Positions 1-8,179 of a DNA stretch of 64,000 nt are shown here, one piece after another (position 1 is the stretch's first letter; each line of letters opens with the position of its first letter). The notes under the pieces are model-generated. The model had not been told where the DNA came from. It saw only the letters and a list, made by a program, of their open reading frames with translations, and ran no database searches. The stretch covers positions 120,219 through 184,218 of the forward strand of contig CALUUX010000003.1 in NCBI GenBank assembly GCA_944324085.1, written 5' to 3'. This DNA comes from an uncultured Mailhella sp. GTDB lineage: Bacteria; Desulfobacterota; Desulfovibrionia; Desulfovibrionales; Desulfovibrionaceae. Both the position numbers and the translations under genes were made by a program.

Positions 1-1
1 G

Positions 2-211
2 GAAGAGCGGGTGCGGCTGGCCGTGCTCGCCGGAAACGACATCCTGCTGTTCGGCAACAATCTGAATTATGACCCTGAGCTTCATGACAAGGTGTTTTAC
101 GCCCTGATGAAGCTGGTTCGCGAGGGCGCGGTGAGCGAGCGCAGGCTGGAAACCTCATGGCGTCGCATTGAGGCCATGAAAGAACGGCTTGGGACGTCGC
201 GCGAACGATAA
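2..211 (+). CDS. C-terminal fragment of a glycoside hydrolase family 3 protein (NagZ-like)
   Basis: Only the last 69 or so residues are inside the window; the frame is open to the left edge. The visible part reads LAVLAGNDILLFGNN followed by a helical tail (ALMKLVREGAVSERRLETSWRRI). This matches the end of the (alpha/beta)8 barrel in GH3 beta-N-acetylhexosaminidases, where an aspartate in an 'AGxDxxL' loop is typical. In Gram-negatives such enzymes act in peptidoglycan recycling or on secreted substrates, but the fragment cannot show whether this one is cytoplasmic or exported. The upstream start and the catalytic residues lie outside the window. Confidence 0.75.
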   Translation, partial: EERVRLAVLAGNDILLFGNNLNYDPELHDKVFYALMKLVREGAVSERRLETSWRRIEAMKERLGTSRER

Positions 212-273
212 CGGGCGCGGCGAGGAACGGCGATGAGCGAAAGGCGTCCGCAGGGCGGCGACGCGTCGGACAA

Positions 274-966
274 CTATGGCCAGTAGGTCCTGCGAGGTTC
301 CGCGTCGGCCAGATCCCTGAGGGACAGGAAGAGCGTGACCACGCCCTCGGACCACGGCGCGACCTGATACGGCGCAAATGAGAGGGTTATGCCGTCTTTT
401 TCCAGCGTGAATATCTGAAAGTTTTCCTCTTCGGGCGTCGTGCCCGGTTCCACCATGTCCAGGGGGAGACCTCGCGCCGCGAGATTCGTTCTCGACAGAC
501 GGCTCATGAGCTGAAGGGCTTTTTCCGGCTTGCGAAACAGGTTTTTAAACAGCACGGGACTGCCGTCCGCCGTCGCGTAATGACGGGCGGCCAGCGTAAG
601 ATTGCCGTGGGCTCCTCCGAGATACTGATAGTTTTTCCACACGACGCTCGTTACCTTGCCGTTGTCCGAAAGCGAGCCTTCGAGGATCATTTCGCAGGGA
701 CGCAGGGGCATGTCCGGTTCTTCAGCCCTGAGTTCGAGCTGGGACTCCAGTTCTTGACGCGCCGCGTCGCGGAAGTCGGACACGGCGTTTCGGACCAGTT
801 CGTCGGCGTCGCGGTCGGGGCGCGCGAGGCCGGAGCGTGGCCAGGTGGCCTTGACGGACGACGAAGAGGATTGTTCCTCGTAGGTCGACAGAGCCGTTTC
901 CCGGGCGAACGCGGCGGAAACGGACAGCGTCAGAAGAAAGGACAGCGTCAGAGAAAGGATGTTCAT
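274..966 (-). CDS. Secreted protein with DUF3298/PdaC-type domain
   Basis: A 230-residue protein with a clear N-terminal signal peptide (hydrophobic residues about 4-20, AFA cleavage region). The body carries the 'YLGGAHGN' motif (near residues 115-122) and a following 'LFKNLF' segment. Both are characteristic of the DUF4163/DUF3298 pair found in RsiV and in the accessory part of PdaC deacetylases. No deacetylase catalytic domain is present, so it is probably a stand-alone periplasmic or envelope protein of unknown function. A GGGAG ribosome-binding site lies just upstream of the ATG. The gene is tail to tail with the GH3 fragment. Confidence 0.75.
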   Translation of the reverse strand: MNILSLTLSFLLTLSVSAAFARETALSTYEEQSSSSSVKATWPRSGLARPDRDADELVRNAVSDFRDAARQELESQLELRAEEPDMPLRPCEMILEGSLSDNGKVTSVVWKNYQYLGGAHGNLTLAARHYATADGSPVLFKNLFRKPEKALQLMSRLSRTNLAARGLPLDMVEPGTTPEEENFQIFTLEKDGITLSFAPYQVAPWSEGVVTLFLSLRDLADAEPRRTYWP

Positions 967-1083
967 GCCGGACTCCCAGAGAGGCGCGGTTAAATAACTC
1001 GGCGGACGAGGAAGAATGGGGCGTTCGCGTCAAAAGAGCGCGTTTGCGGCCCAGCCTTGTAGCTTCCGCGGAAGGGAAAAGCG

Positions 1084-1677
1084 TTATTCGGCGAGGCGCG
1101 TCACGTCCGCGCCGCGCATGACCTCGACAAAGCGCGGACAGTCCGGCTCGTGATCGTTGATGACGCCGCACGCCTGAAGCATGGAGTAGACGGTGACGCT
1201 TCCGACGTAACGGAAACCGCGTTTTTTGAGTTCCGCGCTTACGCGATCGGACAAAGCGTTGCTGGCGGGCATGTTTCGGGCGTGACTTTCATAGACCAGC
1301 GTGCGTCCGTCGGTGAAGTTCCACAACCAGGCGTGAAAGGATCCGAATTCCTTCTGAATGTTCAGAAAGGCGCGCGCGTCGGCCACAAGGGCTTCCACCT
1401 TGCGGCGGGAACGTATCATGCCGGGTTCGGCCAGCGCGTTTTCCACGTCTGTGTCCGTAAAGGCCGCCAGGCGGTTCGGATCGAATCCCGCGAGGGCCCG
1501 GCGGAAGATTTCTCTCTTTTTCAGCATAAGCAGCCAGTTCAGGCCGCATTGCATCACTTCCAGAGCGAGGTGCTCGAAAAGCAGAGCGTCGTCGCGGACG
1601 GGGACGCCCCATTCCGCGTCGTGATAACGGCGGAGCAGTTCGTTGTCGCGGCTCCAGGCGCAACCCTCGTTTGCCAT
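1084..1677 (-). CDS. tag: DNA-3-methyladenine glycosylase I
   Basis: Removes 3-methyladenine from alkylated DNA (base excision repair, cytoplasm). The 197-residue product has the family signature: an N-terminal Cys-His zinc-binding pair (C6 region and YHDAEWG), the 'GLNW...LKKREIFRRAL' helix, and the C-terminal HEPDC zinc ligands. A start seven codons further upstream is possible. The chosen ATG is preceded by AAGGAGG at ideal spacing and begins MANEGCAWS, as in homologues. It is divergent from the MFS transporter downstream. Full family length, no anomaly. Confidence 0.95.
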   Translation of the reverse strand: MANEGCAWSRDNELLRRYHDAEWGVPVRDDALLFEHLALEVMQCGLNWLLMLKKREIFRRALAGFDPNRLAAFTDTDVENALAEPGMIRSRRKVEALVADARAFLNIQKEFGSFHAWLWNFTDGRTLVYESHARNMPASNALSDRVSAELKKRGFRYVGSVTVYSMLQACGVINDHEPDCPRFVEVMRGADVTRLAE

Positions 1678-1858
1678 GGCGTGTCCTCCTTCCGGCATAT
1701 TGCCCTGTTTTTTCGGGGAAGTACAGAGACGGACTTGACAGCGGAAGGTGGCGCGCCTACACAGGGGCAGCTTCCTTCAGGAGAAAGCGCGTTCCTCCCG
1801 GAAGGGGAAAAGCAATATCTGAACAAAACGTCGCCGTCAGGCGTTGAGGCGCACCGTC

Positions 1859-2992
1859 ATGAACGTACCGTCCGTGGGCCCGCGCTGGGCCTGTTCGTTT
1901 TTCTTTGCCGTCGTCGGTCTGGCGTACGGCAGCGTGATGTCCCGCATGCCCGCGCTCAAGGCGCAGGCCGGTTTGAGCGATGCCAACGTGGGCGTCATGC
2001 TGCTTTGCATGGGGCTGGGCGGCTTGTTTTCGTTTCCCATAGCGGGGTGGGTTATTTCGCGCGCGAGTTGCCGCGTCGCGCTTTCGTTCGTGTCCGCCGC
2101 GCTGATCCTTCTTTTTCCCTGCATGGGACTGTCGTCCGACTTTCATTCGGCGTGCGCGCTGTTCGCGTTATTGGGCTTTGCCATAGGCATGAACGACGTG
2201 GCCATCAACACCGGCTCCATTTTGGTGGAATCGTTCATGCGTCGCCCCGTCATTTCTTCCATGCACGCGTTGTACAGCCTGGGCGGACTGACGGGAGCTC
2301 TCATAGGCTCCTGCATGGCCGCGCTGGGCGTGTCTCCGTGGGGCAACTTTCTCCTTGTGGGCCTGACGCTGCTTGCGCTTCTGCCGTTTTTTGCCGGACA
2401 GCTGCTGCGGGACGCGTCCCGGCCAAGAGCCCAAAAGGCGCGTCTGACGCGTCCTCCGCTCTGGGTGTTGATTTTCGGTCTGCTCATGCTCTGTTCCTAT
2501 TCCTCGGGAGGCTCGGTGGGAGAGTGGGGCGTGCTGCTCCTGCATGAGGTGAAAGGGGCGTCGGAACACACGGCCGCGCTGGCGTACGCGTCGTTTTCCG
2601 TGTCTATGGTGGTCATGCGCTTTTTCGGCGATAGGCTTCGCGAACATTTCGGCGACGCCCGTCTTTTGCGCGTCTGCGCCGGCTGCGCCTTGGGAGGCAT
2701 CGTTGTTGCCCTGCTTTCGCCGTGGCCCGCGCTTTGTCTGGCGGGGTACGCCTGCATGGGCTTGGGGCTTTCGGTCACCGTTCCCATCATTTTCAGCGCG
2801 GCCGGCAGGAGACATGATCTGCCCACGAGCACGGTGACGGCGTTTCTTTCCATGCTCGCCGCGATCGGGCAGCTGTTCATTCCGCCGCTCATCGGCGCGC
2901 TGGGCTCGCTGGTGGGACTTCAGGCGGCCATGGGCGTGGTGGTCGCGCTTTGCGCCGTGATGTTCCTCGGGGCGGGAGCGGTGAAAAAATAA
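1859..2992 (+). CDS. Major facilitator superfamily transporter (YbjJ/fucose-permease-like)
   Basis: A 377-residue polytopic inner-membrane protein with about 12 hydrophobic segments and the loop-2 pattern 'GGLFSFPIAGWVISR', typical of MFS proteins of the YbjJ/FucP-like branch. Substrate unknown. A TTG at 1844 would add five residues; the ATG at 1859 is preferred because a GAGG box lies about 10 nt upstream. It is monocistronic, with an intrinsic terminator at 3064-3095. No substrate genes adjoin it, so context does not help assign a function. Confidence 0.85.
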   Translation: MNVPSVGPRWACSFFFAVVGLAYGSVMSRMPALKAQAGLSDANVGVMLLCMGLGGLFSFPIAGWVISRASCRVALSFVSAALILLFPCMGLSSDFHSACALFALLGFAIGMNDVAINTGSILVESFMRRPVISSMHALYSLGGLTGALIGSCMAALGVSPWGNFLLVGLTLLALLPFFAGQLLRDASRPRAQKARLTRPPLWVLIFGLLMLCSYSSGGSVGEWGVLLLHEVKGASEHTAALAYASFSVSMVVMRFFGDRLREHFGDARLLRVCAGCALGGIVVALLSPWPALCLAGYACMGLGLSVTVPIIFSAAGRRHDLPTSTVTAFLSMLAAIGQLFIPPLIGALGSLVGLQAAMGVVVALCAVMFLGAGAVKK

Positions 2993-3063
2993 TCTGGTCG
3001 AACGACCAAAACAGCCTCGCGCTCCGGGCCGCATTCGGGCGTCGGCGGGCGAGAGATACAAAG

Positions 3064-3095
3064 AAGGCCGGCTCCATGTGGGGAGTCGGCCTTTT
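3064..3095 (+). terminator. Rho-independent terminator after the MFS gene
   Basis: Twelve-base-pair stem (AAGGCCG-G-CTCC against GGAG-T-CGGCCTT, with one G:T pair), six-nucleotide loop, followed by four T residues. It lies 72 bp after the transporter stop codon and before the convergent porin gene. Confidence 0.75.
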
Positions 3096-3176
3096 CGCAT
3101 CCTTCCGCCAGAGGGGACCGGCTTTCTCCCGGAATGACAGAAGAGAAAGGCGGTGGCGGCAGGACCAAAAGATGCT

Positions 3177-4661
3177 TTAGAACTTGTAGCGGAAGTTCAG
3201 CGCGGCGCGCCAGGCGTTGGAGAAGTCGCCGTTTTCGCCTTCGGCGTTTTTCCAGACGCCGCCGTCAAAGTCCTGGAAGGCGTAGCTGAGTTCCAGCACG
3301 GAGACGAAGTTCTTGTAGATCTGGTAGGAGGTGTCGAAGTCCACTTCCACCACATGGTCTTTGGTCGTGAGGTAGTTCGCGGGCGTGACGGAGCCGCCGT
3401 ACACGTTGTTGATGATGTTGGGCATGTTGCTGCTGTTGGTGCCGCGGAAGTAGCTGACGCGCAGATCGTGGGAGAGATTGTCGATGAAACGAATCTTGTT
3501 GAGCTGCGCGCTGACGCCCCAGGTGCCGCCCGCACTGCCGTTATCGATGGTGTTGGCGATGTTGAAACGGCCCTTGAAGTACGAGCTCGCGCCGGGCTTG
3601 AAGCCGCCGGAGAGGTACAGAGGCTGTTCGGAACCGTTGGTCACCTTGCTGTCGTCGCCGGAAGCGTACCAGGCCTTCAAGGTGGGCACGAACCACGGCA
3701 GTCTGTACTCGGCGAGGGCGGCAACATACCAGCCGTCGCGTTCCGTGGAGGCGTTGCTGTTCTTCGTGCCGCTGTAATAGAAGTCGAGGGCGAGGCGCAG
3801 CGGATCGAAGAGGGTGACGTCGCCGCCGAAGCCGGCAAACCAGATGGTGGAATCGGAGCCGTCGGGCGTGGCCACCAGCGTGCCGTTATTCCAGGAGAGC
3901 TGATTCATGCCGTTGAAGGGCAGCAGGCCGGAAGGCGTGGAGCCGACATTGCGCGCGTTGTCGAAGTTCTTGCCGCCGTGGCCCACCATGGCCCAGGGAG
4001 TGAGGTGGAAGTAATCGTACTTCAGATCGCCGATAAGACCGAACAGATCCACGTCGGCGTCGTTGTAATCGTATTCGCCGTAGGAGTTTTTCAGCGGATC
4101 GGACACGGCGCGCATCCAGAAGGCGTTGGCCGTGAAGGTGTCGGTCACGGGAGCGGAGATGAACACGCCCGTGGCGGGATCGTCCAGAATGGGGCTGCCG
4201 GCGACGTAGTTGGGCAGCAGCACTTCCTGCTGACCCATGCGGATATGGATGTCGGTCTGGGGAACCATCCAGTCGAGGTACGCCAGACGGGTGGTGATGT
4301 TGGTCGCGCGGGTGGCCAGCGCGCCGCCGTCATTTTCCATCTTGCTCGCACCCTTGTAGGAGCCGCCCCAGTTGAAGATGCCTATCTGCGCCTGATAGAA
4401 CGCGGAAAGCTGTTCGGACATGATGAAATCAATGCCGAGACGCAGACGCTGATAGACGTCGAAGTTGTGCTGATTCAGTTCTCTGCCGGTGTTGTGCCGA
4501 TAGTCAGCGTCGCTCATGAAGGAGTTGTTGCCGTTGAGGGCGTCGGAGCCGCTGAAAGAAAAGTCGTAGGTTCCGCTGACCTTGACGTCGACGGCGGATG
4601 CGCCGTTCGCCGCGGCGAGCGTCATTCCCGCCGCCAGCATGAGGGTAAGAAGTTTTTTCAT
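3177..4661 (-). CDS. Outer membrane porin (Desulfovibrio homotrimeric-porin type)
   Basis: A 494-residue beta-barrel protein. It starts with MKKLLTLMLAAGMTL, a signal peptide with cleavage around ASA-VDVKVSG. Many alternating aromatic/hydrophobic strands follow, and it ends in phenylalanine (FRYKF), the signal recognised by the BAM complex. The family is common and abundant in Desulfovibrionaceae and forms general diffusion channels. An 18-codon upstream extension is open, but the ATG at 4661 has GGAAGG in front and begins the signal peptide, so it is the real start. The leader is very AT-rich and contains two inverted repeats, suggesting strong and regulated expression. Confidence 0.88.
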   Translation of the reverse strand: MKKLLTLMLAAGMTLAAANGASAVDVKVSGTYDFSFSGSDALNGNNSFMSDADYRHNTGRELNQHNFDVYQRLRLGIDFIMSEQLSAFYQAQIGIFNWGGSYKGASKMENDGGALATRATNITTRLAYLDWMVPQTDIHIRMGQQEVLLPNYVAGSPILDDPATGVFISAPVTDTFTANAFWMRAVSDPLKNSYGEYDYNDADVDLFGLIGDLKYDYFHLTPWAMVGHGGKNFDNARNVGSTPSGLLPFNGMNQLSWNNGTLVATPDGSDSTIWFAGFGGDVTLFDPLRLALDFYYSGTKNSNASTERDGWYVAALAEYRLPWFVPTLKAWYASGDDSKVTNGSEQPLYLSGGFKPGASSYFKGRFNIANTIDNGSAGGTWGVSAQLNKIRFIDNLSHDLRVSYFRGTNSSNMPNIINNVYGGSVTPANYLTTKDHVVEVDFDTSYQIYKNFVSVLELSYAFQDFDGGVWKNAEGENGDFSNAWRAALNFRYKF

Positions 4662-4695
4662 CTCATACCTTCCCACTGTTTGCCTGATTGCCTTC

Positions 4696-4718
4696 TGCAT
4701 GAATGACATTTTCATGCA
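4696..4718 (-). promoter_or_regulatory. Inverted repeat in the porin leader
   Basis: Perfect 8-bp arms (TGCATGAA and TTCATGCA) separated by seven bases, 35 bp upstream of the porin ATG. It could be a 5'-UTR hairpin or an operator; the sequence alone does not decide. Confidence 0.4.
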
Positions 4719-4746
4719 TAAAAACTATAAAAGGATCAGGGTTATG

Positions 4747-4762
4747 GCCTTATTTGTAAGGC
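4747..4762 (-). promoter_or_regulatory. Second inverted repeat upstream of the porin
   Basis: GCCTTA and TAAGGC arms around a TTTG loop, 86 bp upstream of the porin start at the edge of the AT-rich block. Candidate operator or leader hairpin. Confidence 0.35.
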
Positions 4763-5165
4763 ATGAGATAGGTATAGTCATTTTTTTATGACAGAAACAA
4801 TATGATATTTGTTAGAATGTTCAGAATTTTACACGTTATTATACCAATATGTATTAGCAGTATTATAGTAGTTATATATAATTATATGTACTATAATATA
4901 ATATAATTATATGCTATATGTATTAGTTATGTGATAATGTAAGATAAAATAGAATGTTGCTGATTATTTTTTGCGTGGATAATGCCGGATGCGAGGACTG
5001 TTTTTTGCGGAAGAAAAAGATCGGAGATCGAGGTTTTGACGGTCGTAGTCTGAGGTCCGGTCGGCGGTCTTGAGACGCGGCGCGCAAAAAGCGTTCAAGG
5101 TCTTTGACCGATTGCGCGATCGGGAAGAGCGCGGTGGAGTCGTCCGGCGGATGCGAAGCGGCGCG
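4763..5165. other. Gene-free region: AT-rich porin upstream DNA
   Basis: No convincing gene. The part from about 4763 to 4975 is extremely AT-rich, with many TATA-like runs, in sharp contrast to the GC-rich surroundings. It presumably holds the porin promoter(s) and perhaps an UP-element or a nucleoid-protein binding site. The remainder to 5165 is GC-rich spacer before the nspC terminator. An open frame of 170 codons crossing this stretch on the minus strand is compositionally incoherent and was not called. Confidence 0.5.
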
Positions 5166-5198
5166 AAAAAAAGACCTCTTCCAGAAGGAAAAGGTCTT
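5166..5198 (-). terminator. Rho-independent terminator after nspC
   Basis: Stem of 12 bp with one mismatch (AAGACCTTTTCC against GGAAGAGGTCTT on the minus strand), four-base loop and a run of seven T residues, 72 bp past the nspC stop codon. Confidence 0.85.
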
Positions 5199-5269
5199 CA
5201 TGCACGCGCTAGGGTGAACGTCGCGTTTTTTCGGCTGTCGGAAAAGACGGAGACCGCGCGGGCCGGACG

Positions 5270-6463
5270 TCAGAGGCGGCCGCGAAAATCGTCGTAGCCG
5301 AACGTTCTCGTGACGCGGCGCTGGTCGGTTTCCGAGTCCCAGATGGCGATGGACGGCAGGCGCAGTCCGTTGAAGGTGGTGGTTTTCACCATGCTGTAGA
5401 TGGCCATGTCGAGGAAGACCAGTTTGTCGCCGCACTTCAGCGGCTCGTCAAAGGAATATTCGCCGATGACGTCGCCCGCAAGGCAGGATTTGCCCGCCAG
5501 ACGGCAGGTGAAGGGCTTTTCTCCGGGCTCTCCCGCGCCGATGACGTTCGGCCGGTAGGGCATTTCCAGAACGTCGGGCATGTGACATGCGGCGGAGGTA
5601 TCGAGAATGGCGATGGGCATGTCGGCCTGAACCACGTCGAGCACCGTGGCCACAAGCACGCCCGCGTTGAGGGCCACGGCTTCGCCGGGCTCAAGGTAGA
5701 CCTGCACGCCGTAGGCGTCGCGCACGTGCTCGATGCAGCGGCAGAGCAGATCCATGTCGTAGTCGGCGCGGGTGATGTGATGGCCGCCGCCGAAGTTTAT
5801 CCACTTCATCTGAGGGAAATATTGACCGAAGTGCTTTTCCACGGCGTTCAGCGTGCGGACCAGACTGTCGGCGTTCTGTTCGCACAGGGTGTGGAAATGC
5901 AGACCGCTGACGCCGTCGAGCGCGTGAGGATCGCGGTCGAGTTCGGCTTGGAAGGCGGCGGGCCGTATGCCGAGCCGCGAGCCGGGAGCGCAGGGATCGT
6001 AGATGGGCGTCGCGCCTTCCGAGTGTTCGGGATTGAGGCGAAGGCCGCACTCTATGGCAAGGCCGCGTTCCTTTTCAGCCTCCTGCACCAGCGGGCGGAA
6101 GCGTTTCCACTGCGCGAAGGAATTGAACACGATATGGTCGGCGTAGCGCAGCGTTTCCCGAAGCTCTTCCTCGCTCCAGGCGGCGGCAAAGGCGTGCACT
6201 TCGCCGCAGAATTCCTCTTTGGCGAGTCTGGCCTCGTCGGGCGAACTGGCGCAGCAGCCGTAGAGCGGACCGCGCATGGCGCGCGAGAGCACGGGAAATG
6301 TCATCCACTGGGAGAAGCATTTGAGCGCGAGCATGATTTTTGCGCCCGTGCGTTTCTGCACGTCGTCGAGAATGGCGGCGTTTTTTCTCAGCAGGGCCAG
6401 GTCGGTGACAAAGCAGGGGGAAGGCCAAGTCTCGGGACGGAGTTTGGCAAGGTATTCGTTCAT
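5270..6463 (-). CDS. nspC: Carboxynorspermidine/carboxyspermidine decarboxylase
   Basis: A PLP-dependent fold-III decarboxylase of 397 residues. It removes CO2 from carboxyspermidine (or carboxynorspermidine) to give spermidine (or norspermidine), the last step of the alternative polyamine route. The PLP lysine is in 'MLALKCFSQW' (near residue 48). Other family marks are 'NFGGGHH' (phosphate-binding loop) and 'YLEPGEAV'. It is the last gene of a cluster with the matching dehydrogenase and slyX and is followed by a terminator. Length is normal. Which triamine is made cannot be told from the sequence. Confidence 0.95.
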   Translation of the reverse strand: MNEYLAKLRPETWPSPCFVTDLALLRKNAAILDDVQKRTGAKIMLALKCFSQWMTFPVLSRAMRGPLYGCCASSPDEARLAKEEFCGEVHAFAAAWSEEELRETLRYADHIVFNSFAQWKRFRPLVQEAEKERGLAIECGLRLNPEHSEGATPIYDPCAPGSRLGIRPAAFQAELDRDPHALDGVSGLHFHTLCEQNADSLVRTLNAVEKHFGQYFPQMKWINFGGGHHITRADYDMDLLCRCIEHVRDAYGVQVYLEPGEAVALNAGVLVATVLDVVQADMPIAILDTSAACHMPDVLEMPYRPNVIGAGEPGEKPFTCRLAGKSCLAGDVIGEYSFDEPLKCGDKLVFLDMAIYSMVKTTTFNGLRLPSIAIWDSETDQRRVTRTFGYDDFRGRL

Positions 6464-6521
6464 GGCGTTCGTCGGGTTGAAGGATGGGGCGGCGCGGGAA
6501 ACGCGGCGTCGTCCGGTCTCG

Positions 6522-6743
6522 CTAGTAGCGTTCCGGCATGTAGTGGGGCGGAAGCGTGTTGGCCGGGCCTTCCTGTGAGGCGTCCAGCAGGGCCGTCACG
6601 TTGGATTCCAGGTCTTCGAGACGTTTTTCCAGGGCGTCCAGCTGCTTCTGCTGTCCGGTGAGGGCGTCGTTGAGCTGCGAGAGCAGGGTTTCCTGAAAAT
6701 AGGCCAGTTCTTCCAGTCTGGCTATCCGTTCTTCGGTCGTCAT
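6522..6743 (-). CDS. slyX: SlyX family protein
   Basis: A 73-residue protein, MTTEERIARLEEL onward, consisting of a heptad-patterned coiled coil (residues 3-55) and the conserved C-terminal PPHY motif (residues 65-68) that defines SlyX. Function unknown in all species. The ATG is preceded by GGGAGG. It lies between the carboxyspermidine dehydrogenase and nspC on the same strand, 58 bp before nspC, so it is probably co-transcribed with polyamine genes, an unusual setting for slyX. A long shadow frame runs through the same region and reaches the same stop. Confidence 0.9.
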   Translation of the reverse strand: MTTEERIARLEELAYFQETLLSQLNDALTGQQKQLDALEKRLEDLESNVTALLDASQEGPANTLPPHYMPERY

Positions 6744-6760
6744 GTCGCCTCCCTGGACGA

Positions 6761-6794
6761 GGAGAGCGGACGGGCTGTCTCCCGCCCGCTCTCC
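6761..6794 (-). promoter_or_regulatory. Strong intercistronic hairpin between the dehydrogenase and slyX
   Basis: Fourteen-base-pair GC-rich stem (GGAGAGCGG then CGGG, against CCCG and CCGCTCTCC, one A/C mismatch) with a six-base loop. No T-run follows on either strand, so it is not a canonical terminator. It may block 3'-exonucleases or be a processing site. Confidence 0.5.
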
Positions 6795-6847
6795 GACGCA
6801 TGGACAAGGGGGAATAGGCCTCCGGAGGGGAGGCGTCGCGCGGTGGG

Positions 6848-8044
6848 TTAGAGCGCGGGTTCGGTCACCTTCCAAGGCAGACCGTACTTGCCGAGCTCTT
6901 CCATGAAGGGATCGGGATCCATCTGTTCCATGTTCCACACGCCGGGCTTGTTCCATTTGCCGGTCACCATCATCATGGCGCCGATCATGGCGGGCACGCC
7001 GGTGGTGTAGGAAATGGCCTGAGAGCCGAGTTCGTGGTAACAAGCCTGATGGTCGCAGATGTTGTAGATGTAGTAGACGCGTTCCTTGCCGTCCTTCACG
7101 CCGCGCATCAGGCAGCCGATGCAGGTTTTGCCCACGGTGCGGGGGCCGAGGGACGCGGGATCGGGCAGGAGCTTCGCCAGGAATTGCAGGGGCACGATGT
7201 CGTGTCCTTGGAATTTCACGGGCTCGATGCCGATGAGACCCACGTTCTTGAACACCTGGAGATGGTTCAGGTAGGCGTCGCCGAAGGTCATCCAGAAACG
7301 GGCGCGACGAATGCCTTTGAGATTCCGCACCAGCGATTCCAGCTCTTCGTGGTACATGAGATAGCAGTTGCGCTTGCCGATGCCTTCGGGGAAGTCGAAG
7401 TTCATCTTCCAGGACAGGGGATCGGTTTCCACACATTCGCCGCGTTCCCAGTAGCGACCCTTGGCCGACACTTCGCGCAGATTGATTTCGGGGTTGAAGT
7501 TGGTGGCGAAAGGCAGGCCGTGATCGCCGGCGTTGGCGTCGATGATGTCCAGAACGTGGATTTCGTCCAGCAGATGCTTCTGGGCGTAGGCGCAGAACAC
7601 GTTGGTCACGCCGGGGTCGAATCCGGAACCGAGCAGGGCGCAGAGACCGGCGTCCTTGAATTTCTGCTGATAGGCCCACTGCCACTTGTATTCAAAATGA
7701 GCGTCGTTCGGCGGTTCGTAGTTGGCGGTGTCGAGATAATTCACGCCGGCTTCGAGGCAGGCGTCCATGATGTGCAGATCCTGATAGGGCAGGGCGATGT
7801 TCATGACCAGATCGGGCTGCACGCGGCGGATGAGCGCGACGAGTTCGGGAACGTTGTCGGCGTCCACCTGAGCGGTTTCGATGTCGCGACCGCAGCGTTC
7901 CTTGACGCTTGCGGCAATGGCGTCGCACTTGGCCTTGGTGCGGCTGGCCAGTACGATGTCGGTAAACACTTCAGCGGCCTGCGCGCACTTGTGGGTGGCG
8001 ACGGAACTTACGCCGCCGGCGCCGATGATAAGCACCTTTGCCAT
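6848..8044 (-). CDS. Carboxynorspermidine/carboxyspermidine synthase (saccharopine dehydrogenase family)
   Basis: A 398-residue NADPH-dependent enzyme that couples aspartate semialdehyde to putrescine (giving carboxyspermidine) or to diaminopropane. The N-terminal Rossmann motif is VLIIGAGGVSSVATHK (residues 4-19). The internal 'GSGFDPGVTNVFCAYA' and 'YTTGVPAMIGAMMM' blocks are those of the Lys9-like dehydrogenase family. The pairing with NspC and SpeA in one cluster identifies the polyamine branch, not lysine metabolism. AAGGAG precedes the ATG. Normal length. Confidence 0.92.
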   Translation of the reverse strand: MAKVLIIGAGGVSSVATHKCAQAAEVFTDIVLASRTKAKCDAIAASVKERCGRDIETAQVDADNVPELVALIRRVQPDLVMNIALPYQDLHIMDACLEAGVNYLDTANYEPPNDAHFEYKWQWAYQQKFKDAGLCALLGSGFDPGVTNVFCAYAQKHLLDEIHVLDIIDANAGDHGLPFATNFNPEINLREVSAKGRYWERGECVETDPLSWKMNFDFPEGIGKRNCYLMYHEELESLVRNLKGIRRARFWMTFGDAYLNHLQVFKNVGLIGIEPVKFQGHDIVPLQFLAKLLPDPASLGPRTVGKTCIGCLMRGVKDGKERVYYIYNICDHQACYHELGSQAISYTTGVPAMIGAMMMVTGKWNKPGVWNMEQMDPDPFMEELGKYGLPWKVTEPAL

Positions 8045-8151
8045 GTTCTTGCTCCTTGCAGCATGAGGGTTTCAGCAGCGGAAAGAGACCGTTCTCTGAA
8101 AACCTTATTGATAAAGGGGAGAACGAGGTTCTCGGCCGGAAAATGGGGAGG

Positions 8152-8179
8152 CGGAAGGCGGAACGGATTCCGCCTTCCG
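8152..8179 (-). terminator. Hairpin immediately after speA (possible terminator)
   Basis: Perfect stem of 11-12 bp (GGAAGGCGGAA against TTCCGCCTTCC, four-base loop) directly after the speA stop codon. The U-run is poor (an ATTTT about 12 nt further on), so termination may be incomplete and allow read-through into the dehydrogenase gene. Confidence 0.5.

Noticed and set aside
1150..2547. 465-codon plus-strand frame covering tag and the start of the MFS gene
   Set aside because: Composite shadow of two real genes in other frames.
3153..4706. 517-codon plus-strand frame opposite the porin
   Set aside because: Shadow of the porin; the minus strand has signal peptide and beta-barrel pattern.
4923..5435. 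170-codon minus-strand frame across the AT-rich porin leader
   Set aside because: Crosses the nspC terminator and a sharp composition change; no start signal or domain.
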